This document shows, in pieces, positions 15,965 through 19,735 of a DNA stretch of 19,735 nt. Numbering within the stretch: the stretch's first letter is position 1; each line of letters opens with the position of its first letter. The DNA comes from Gammaproteobacteria bacterium (GTDB lineage: Bacteria; Pseudomonadota; Gammaproteobacteria; GCA-001735895), in the NCBI GenBank assembly GCA_024763185.1, contig JANTFY010000017.1:1-19735 (forward strand), given 5' to 3'. The position numbers and the translations under genes were made by a program. Under the pieces are notes generated by a model. The model ran no database searches, was not told the origin of the DNA, and was given only the letters and a program-made list of their open reading frames with translations.

Positions 15965-16591
15965 ATGGAATTTAACATGGCCGATAAATCAAAATATCTT
16001 TCCAGTTCGGACGTCATCAAGGGAACCTTGATTCTCATCCTGATCATATTTTTTTTCAGCCTTACCACGGACTCCGTCCTCGGCGGCAGCGCCAGTTTTA
16101 ATCTCGAACTGGCGGCCAATGAATATCTCGGCATCCTGACTCACCTGGCCATTATTGCACTGATTACGGAAAGGTTTGTCGAAATCTTCACCTCAGTGAT
16201 CCGAAAACCCAAAAGAATCGAACTAGAAGGCGATGTCAGGGAAGCCGCAGAATCGGAGGATACCCAGGAAAAGAATAAAGCACTGGAATGCCTGGATGCT
16301 TACCGTGCCAGAACCGGTATATTCGCCATGACCATTTCTTTTATTACCGGACTTATCGTGGCTTCGGTGGGCATTCATGTGCTTGACCCCTTATTTATCA
16401 AAGAAAACCTGAGTCCAATACAGCTAAAGCTGTTCTCTGCGATCGATATCGTCATCACCGCCGGACTCATCGCCGGTGGCAGCAAGGGGGTCAATGCCCT
16501 GACCTCATCGATCGGCGCCGTTTTTGATGCCATGAAATTCCAGTCACGGGCAACCCAGGAAAAAGCCAGAAGGGACATGACTGACGCTTAA
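15965..16591 (+). CDS. Four-helix membrane protein of unknown function
   Basis: I do not recognise this 208-residue protein. It has four likely membrane helices: about 18-36, 53-79, 117-139 and 153-172. A charged cytoplasmic-looking loop (about 80-115, with KPKRIELEGD and many E and K) lies between helices 2 and 3. Helix 4 runs into a glycine motif, LIAGGSKGVNAL at 168-179, a pattern I associate with small membrane proteins and holin-like families. The tail is amphipathic and charged. An alternative start at the ATG at 15977 has a GGA about seven bases upstream and would drop four residues. It starts the accessory cluster, and the pentapeptide-repeat gene follows after 14 bases, so the two are probably one operon and may act together at the membrane. 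Confidence 0.78.
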   Translation: MEFNMADKSKYLSSSDVIKGTLILILIIFFFSLTTDSVLGGSASFNLELAANEYLGILTHLAIIALITERFVEIFTSVIRKPKRIELEGDVREAAESEDTQEKNKALECLDAYRARTGIFAMTISFITGLIVASVGIHVLDPLFIKENLSPIQLKLFSAIDIVITAGLIAGGSKGVNALTSSIGAVFDAMKFQSRATQEKARRDMTDA

Positions 16592-16605
16592 AGGATGAAC
16601 AGAAT

Positions 16606-17592
16606 ATGGAATCACCGGAAAAATTCTCATTTAGATCGTGTCTGCGATTCTACGCTGATAATAATCAGCAAATCGTAAATTTTTTCATCACCATTGGTGC
16701 AATCGTCGGTATTCTCGGCGTATGGCTGACCTACATCTCCATTAAAAATTCGGCTGAATCTGTCGAGATACAGATGAAACACCAACAAAAAGCCACCTCC
16801 GTTTTGATCGTCAGTGATTTTTTAACCGAGATAGGCACCGGGCTGGTTGAAAACAAGCGTGACAACGAGGAATTTAATCGAATCCTGGTAACGAGGACGC
16901 AGATGCTCATCGAGTCGCTGGAGTCACCCGAGCTTATAGCGCAAATCATTCGATTCCTGGGCACCAATGATTTCGGAAAGTTATTCGACCCGCGCAGAAC
17001 CGAGGGAGATGGCGGCGTCAATAAACACATTGATCTCGCCAACAGCAATCTCTCGCGCATCAATCTTGAACATGTAAAACTGAACAATATCAGTTTTAAT
17101 TGCACAAAACTTTCAGGTTCTTTTCTACGCTCTACTGAACTTAAAAATATCTCTGTCATTAATTCCGATCTTTCCGACACAAATTTAAGTGGTTCCAAGC
17201 TCGATAAAGCCAGCATCCAGTGGACCAACTTTCAAAATGCCGTTATCGGAGAAACCTCATTGGATGGCGCCAAAATCCTTTTTTCAGACTTGACCGGGCT
17301 GAACTACAGTATCGACAATTCGAACAGGCAACAGGTTAAAGATGTTGTCCGGGTATTGATGAAGGCACACAGTTTATACGGTTCTCAGCTTGACCCGGAA
17401 GTCAAAACCCAGTTACTCGAAAAAAACCAGGGCCTGTTTGATATCAATAAAGTCTTTAACAATGCTAAAGTTTTCGCCTCGATTTTAAAATTATACGAAA
17501 AAGAAAATGAGCGGATAATGCGTTCAAACTGGTCCAATGTTTATAACGCACGCGTTAAAGAGTATTGCAAGGATGTCAATGTACATGAGTAA
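16606..17592 (+). CDS. Membrane-anchored pentapeptide-repeat protein
   Basis: This is a 328-residue protein of unknown function with a clear layout. A short N-terminal cytoplasmic segment is followed by one membrane helix (about 24-46), a helical linker with charged residues (about 47-135), a pentapeptide-repeat block (about 141-232) and an alpha-helical C-terminus (about 242-322). The repeats follow the A(D/N)LXX pattern loosely (IDLANSNLS, CTKLSGSF, SDLSDTNLSGSKLD, TSLDGAKI), enough for about four turns of a right-handed beta-helix. There is no enzymatic motif. The long helical regions on both sides of the repeats suggest a scaffold or an effector held at the inner membrane. AGGA lies about ten bases before the ATG. 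Its last 14 bases overlap the next gene's likely start, pointing to tight co-expression. Confidence 0.85.
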   Translation: MESPEKFSFRSCLRFYADNNQQIVNFFITIGAIVGILGVWLTYISIKNSAESVEIQMKHQQKATSVLIVSDFLTEIGTGLVENKRDNEEFNRILVTRTQMLIESLESPELIAQIIRFLGTNDFGKLFDPRRTEGDGGVNKHIDLANSNLSRINLEHVKLNNISFNCTKLSGSFLRSTELKNISVINSDLSDTNLSGSKLDKASIQWTNFQNAVIGETSLDGAKILFSDLTGLNYSIDNSNRQQVKDVVRVLMKAHSLYGSQLDPEVKTQLLEKNQGLFDINKVFNNAKVFASILKLYEKENERIMRSNWSNVYNARVKEYCKDVNVHE

Positions 17593-17881
17593 AATTAACA
17601 CCCTATTGTCGTTAACATTATTGGTCACATTATCTGTACATGCGGATGTTAACTGCTTTAAGTCCGGTACCGAATTTGCCGAGGGCACCTTGCTCAATAA
17701 CGCAATTTGTGTCGACGGAGAATGGCAACCCATCGATGTACCTCTGGAAGTGGACAACAAAGTCAAAGACGAGACAGATCATCCCTCGCCGGCAATACCT
17801 GTCAGCGACAATATCGATGCCATTGCTGAAACATATCCTTGGCCGCAGCATATCCCTGTAAACGAAGGTGACGACCCATGA
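17579..17881 (+). CDS. Small exported protein with a two-cysteine domain, paralogue of its neighbour
   Basis: This 100-residue protein has a signal peptide (about 1-22, hydrophobic core LLSLTLLVTLSV, likely cut after VHA). A compact domain follows: C, then FKSGTEFAEG, five to six residues, then CVDGEW, and after it an acidic, proline-containing tail. The domain recalls DUF1496-type small periplasmic proteins, which also have two cysteines and a G-x-W ending, but I cannot confirm membership. The ATG at 17579 is favoured because AAGG lies six bases before it; ATGs at 17537, 17573 and 17585 share the frame. It overlaps the pentapeptide gene by 14 bases, and its stop overlaps the next ATG (17878-17881), so it lies inside the operon. 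Confidence 0.72.
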   Translation: MYMSKINTLLSLTLLVTLSVHADVNCFKSGTEFAEGTLLNNAICVDGEWQPIDVPLEVDNKVKDETDHPSPAIPVSDNIDAIAETYPWPQHIPVNEGDDP

Positions 17882-18033
17882 AAAAAATCATTAAACGAAC
17901 ATTACTCTTTCTATTTTTATCTCTGGGAATGACTTCGGTCTTTGCGGATTGCGTACACAACGGGGTGGTCTATCCCGAAGGCGCTGAGATAGGCGGCAAG
18001 ATTTGCGTCGGCGGCGAATGGATTAGCCCCTAA
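17878..18033 (+). CDS. Short exported protein with the same two-cysteine domain, probably truncated by a frameshift
   Basis: This 51-residue protein begins at an ATG overlapping the previous stop. A signal peptide (MKKIIKRTLL, hydrophobic core, cut near VFA) leads into DCVHNGVVYPEGAEIGG, then ICVGGEWISP and a stop. This is the same layout as the preceding protein: C, NG or SG, EG, then CV-GEW. Unlike its paralogue it stops right after the domain. If the CCCC at 18027-18030 had one more C, the frame would continue for another 42 codons to a stop at 18159-18161, giving a polar tail like that of the neighbour. The product may therefore be truncated in this strain, or the base may be a sequencing error. 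Confidence 0.7.
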   Translation: MKKIIKRTLLFLFLSLGMTSVFADCVHNGVVYPEGAEIGGKICVGGEWISP

Positions 18034-18157
18034 CCATTGAAACAACAAGAGTAGAAACGCGACAAGATAAAAATCGGATAGTGGATAGCACAGTTAACGT
18101 CGCCATTGTGGATGATAAGCCCGGCGACAAAAATCGATTTCCCGGCTTTAGCCGTTA

Positions 18158-18529
18158 TTAGTTCCTAACCCGGCGTGATCGGCTGTATTGAGCCAGGGCG
18201 TCCCTACTAGGGCAAAAATCGATATCTTCCGGATTTAACTCGGGGATCTTGAGTTTTTCGTCGCACTTATCGGTAGCTTCGCAGTTTTCGCAGTTTTTAA
18301 TAACCTGGTCAACTTGTTTGAGCGGTGCCTTGTACAGGTAAGTACTTAAGCCAATACCCAGTGCCTGCAGCATTTTTGGCAGCCGCTGGCCAGACATCCT
18401 GTGAGCCAGGTCTCTGCGGATTTGACGGTTTTCGAAGTTTTTCTTATGAGTACGTTGCACATAGAAAACACCGGCGCCGGCAAACAGCAGGGCAGTTAAC
18501 ATGACTAAAATAAAACTTAATAAACTCAT
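18158..18529 (-). CDS. Membrane-anchored cysteine-rich protein, DUF6455-like
   Basis: This 123-residue protein has an N-terminal membrane helix (about 4-24) followed by a basic stretch and a cytoplasmic domain. The domain has a helix with MLQALGIGLSTYLYKAP and then a cysteine cluster, C-x2-C-x5-C, followed by a distant C in IDFCPS. This pattern (helix, three cysteines, then FCP) resembles DUF6455, a small family that may bind metal, but I have only pattern memory to support that. No strong ribosome-binding site is visible. It is convergent with the small exported genes, and its stop lies within the extended frame of the frameshifted paralogue. No clear terminator follows. Confidence 0.72.
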   Translation of the reverse strand: MSLLSFILVMLTALLFAGAGVFYVQRTHKKNFENRQIRRDLAHRMSGQRLPKMLQALGIGLSTYLYKAPLKQVDQVIKNCENCEATDKCDEKLKIPELNPEDIDFCPSRDALAQYSRSRRVRN

Positions 18530-18724
18530 GGGCTTACTTAAAACACAATCGGTGAGATTAGCACGTCGTTAACGCTACACAGATAACTTAAATTAATTTT
18601 CAGCTTGATCCACCAATATAACTTAAACGTTTTGATAGTTCAGAGACGTCATTTAAGGCAAAAATATTCCCGCATAAACTGATTTTATTTTGCAAAGGGA
18701 AAAATTTAAAGTTTGCTTTCGGGT

Positions 18725-18750
18725 AAAAAAATGGGTGCTTTTCAGCACCC
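18725..18750 (-). terminator. Intrinsic terminator of the tandem-domain exported protein gene
   Basis: The perfect seven-base inverted repeat GGGTGCT / AGCACCC with a four-base loop is followed on the minus strand by a run of seven T. It lies about 30 bases after the stop of the gene ending at 18781, so it ends that transcript and isolates it from the DUF6455-like gene downstream. Confidence 0.9.
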
Positions 18751-18780
18751 GTTTAATAAAAAATGAAACTCAAATCGGTA

Positions 18781-19515
18781 TCATAGACACTGATCCCGAT
18801 TGAAATCCTTGTTCAACTGTTTTCCATGCTTATAACCTTTCCAGTAAGCTTTTTTTGCATCTGACTGGAATTGTTCCGGCATCTTGCTGATCACCTCGTT
18901 AAAGTCACGCGTTATGACCTTGTTATCGCCACAAAATTTTCTTCGGTAGGCTAGTTGTCCGCTGAGTTCAGCGATACGCATGTGTTTCAGCGCGGGGTCT
19001 TCTACCTCTTCAACCACCTTTGGCTTTTTCTCTCCGGCCTTTTTGGGCTTATCCTTTTTTTCGTCCTCTACATTGGCTTCGATCTGGTTTTCACCACGAA
19101 TACGGGACTGGGTAAGGCGCTCACACTCATCTTCAGACAATAACGGGGTTTCCGCCTTACTTTTATCAAAGCCTTCCTGGAAAGCATCGCGCATCGGGTC
19201 ACGAAAAGCCTGGGGCATTTTCTGTACGCGCTGGGTAAATTCTGCCAACACATCAGCCTGTCCACACTGCAGACGCGAATAACTGAGTTTCCCGAGTGTA
19301 CGCGACAGGTTAACCACGGTAGCAGAAGCCGCCTCACTGGTTTTAGCCGCCTCATCTTCTGAGACCTGCTCCTCAGCGCTGGTAGCGGTAAACGCCTGCA
19401 CCGCTTTGTCGATAATATCCATGACCGAACTGAGCCCCTGGTCCTGCAATGCCAGGGCCGAGCTGGGTGACAGAAAAGACAGGCAAATCAATAATATGGA
19501 AGTGATTCGGATCAT
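18781..19515 (-). CDS. Exported protein with two tandem copies of a cysteine-containing domain
   Basis: This 244-residue protein has a signal peptide (about 1-22, cut near ALA). A polar, E/A-rich segment follows (about 23-70). Then come two copies of one domain, at about 74-131 and 185-243, joined by a very charged K/E/P linker (about 140-175). Both copies read G-x-L-x-Y-x-R-x2-C-G early, then a helix with KMP-x2-F, an A-x3-G pattern and a closing C (C84/C131 and C195/C243), so each probably holds one disulfide in the periplasm. The pattern is reminiscent of the TIGR02301 family of small secreted proteins, mostly alphaproteobacterial, but I cannot confirm it. A terminator follows. Its own promoter should lie in 19516-19735, where I see no convincing consensus. 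Confidence 0.8.
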   Translation of the reverse strand: MIRITSILLICLSFLSPSSALALQDQGLSSVMDIIDKAVQAFTATSAEEQVSEDEAAKTSEAASATVVNLSRTLGKLSYSRLQCGQADVLAEFTQRVQKMPQAFRDPMRDAFQEGFDKSKAETPLLSEDECERLTQSRIRGENQIEANVEDEKKDKPKKAGEKKPKVVEEVEDPALKHMRIAELSGQLAYRRKFCGDNKVITRDFNEVISKMPEQFQSDAKKAYWKGYKHGKQLNKDFNRDQCL

Positions 19516-19735
19516 TGAACGATAACTCTTGTTGACGTGTTCGCATTAAAGCATGTTCCATGCGTTTCATCCACTACCGGCATCACAACAGTGGCGAATT
19601 TATTTCCATGCTATATTCCTCAATTCAACAAAGCCGGAACGTCGACCCTGATGGCGGCTTAGGGTTTAAAAGACAAAATTTGTGGTAAAAAGGTTGCCTT
19701 GCAATTCAGTGGCTGCAATGCTTGCAGTGAAGAAC

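Noticed and set aside
18128..18223. Direct repeat CAAAAATCGAT at 18128-18138 and 18213-18223.
   Set aside because: Only 11 bases, and the second copy is part of the DUF6455-like coding sequence; probably chance.
19609..19735. A 26-codon plus-strand frame and a GTG frame running off the right edge.
   Set aside because: Neither has a convincing start site or recognisable product; the edge frame is too short to judge.

Overview
This window looks like a chromosomal segment of a gammaproteobacterium that I cannot place more precisely. It is mostly conserved housekeeping genes in a recognisable gammaproteobacterial order, with a lower-GC, poorly conserved accessory stretch at the right-hand end. 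The two-component pair beside argH resembles the algZ-algR-argH neighbourhood of Pseudomonas. The runs lptM-lysA-dapF-DUF484-xerC and hslV-hslU-DUF971-ubiE-ubiJ-ubiB are also found together in many gammaproteobacteria.

Left part (1-5410). On the minus strand lie a LytTR response regulator, cut by the window edge, and its membrane histidine kinase. They are divergent from argH, which makes arginine. A minus-strand pair follows, an alpha/beta-hydrolase carboxylesterase and an unrecognised 143-residue protein, joined by an ATGA overlap. A voltage-gated-type potassium channel with an unusual cytoplasmic tail comes next.

Middle (5455-9374). A good sigma-70-like promoter precedes the small lipoprotein lptM and then lysA, dapF, a DUF484 gene and xerC. 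This looks like one operon joining the last steps of lysine and diaminopimelate metabolism to a chromosome-dimer recombinase. Between xerC and hslV sit two small minus-strand genes of unknown function and a nested palindrome.

HslUV and ubiquinone block (10128-15720). A near-consensus sigma-32 promoter lies ahead of hslV-hslU, the ATP-dependent heat-shock protease. A DUF971 gene follows, then ubiE, ubiJ and ubiB: the C-methyltransferase, the lipid-binding SCP2 accessory factor and the atypical kinase of ubiquinone synthesis.

Accessory right end (15721-19735). An AT-rich gap holds a possible 21-residue hydrophobic microprotein. Next come four tightly packed plus-strand genes: a four-helix membrane protein, a membrane-anchored pentapeptide-repeat protein, and two small exported proteins that share a two-cysteine domain. 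The second small protein appears shortened by a one-base shift in a CCCC run. I do not recognise this cluster as a described system, and it is the best candidate here for something new. On the minus strand are a membrane-anchored cysteine-rich DUF6455-like protein and an exported protein made of two tandem copies of one cysteine-containing domain, followed by a clear intrinsic terminator. The last 220 bases show no convincing gene.
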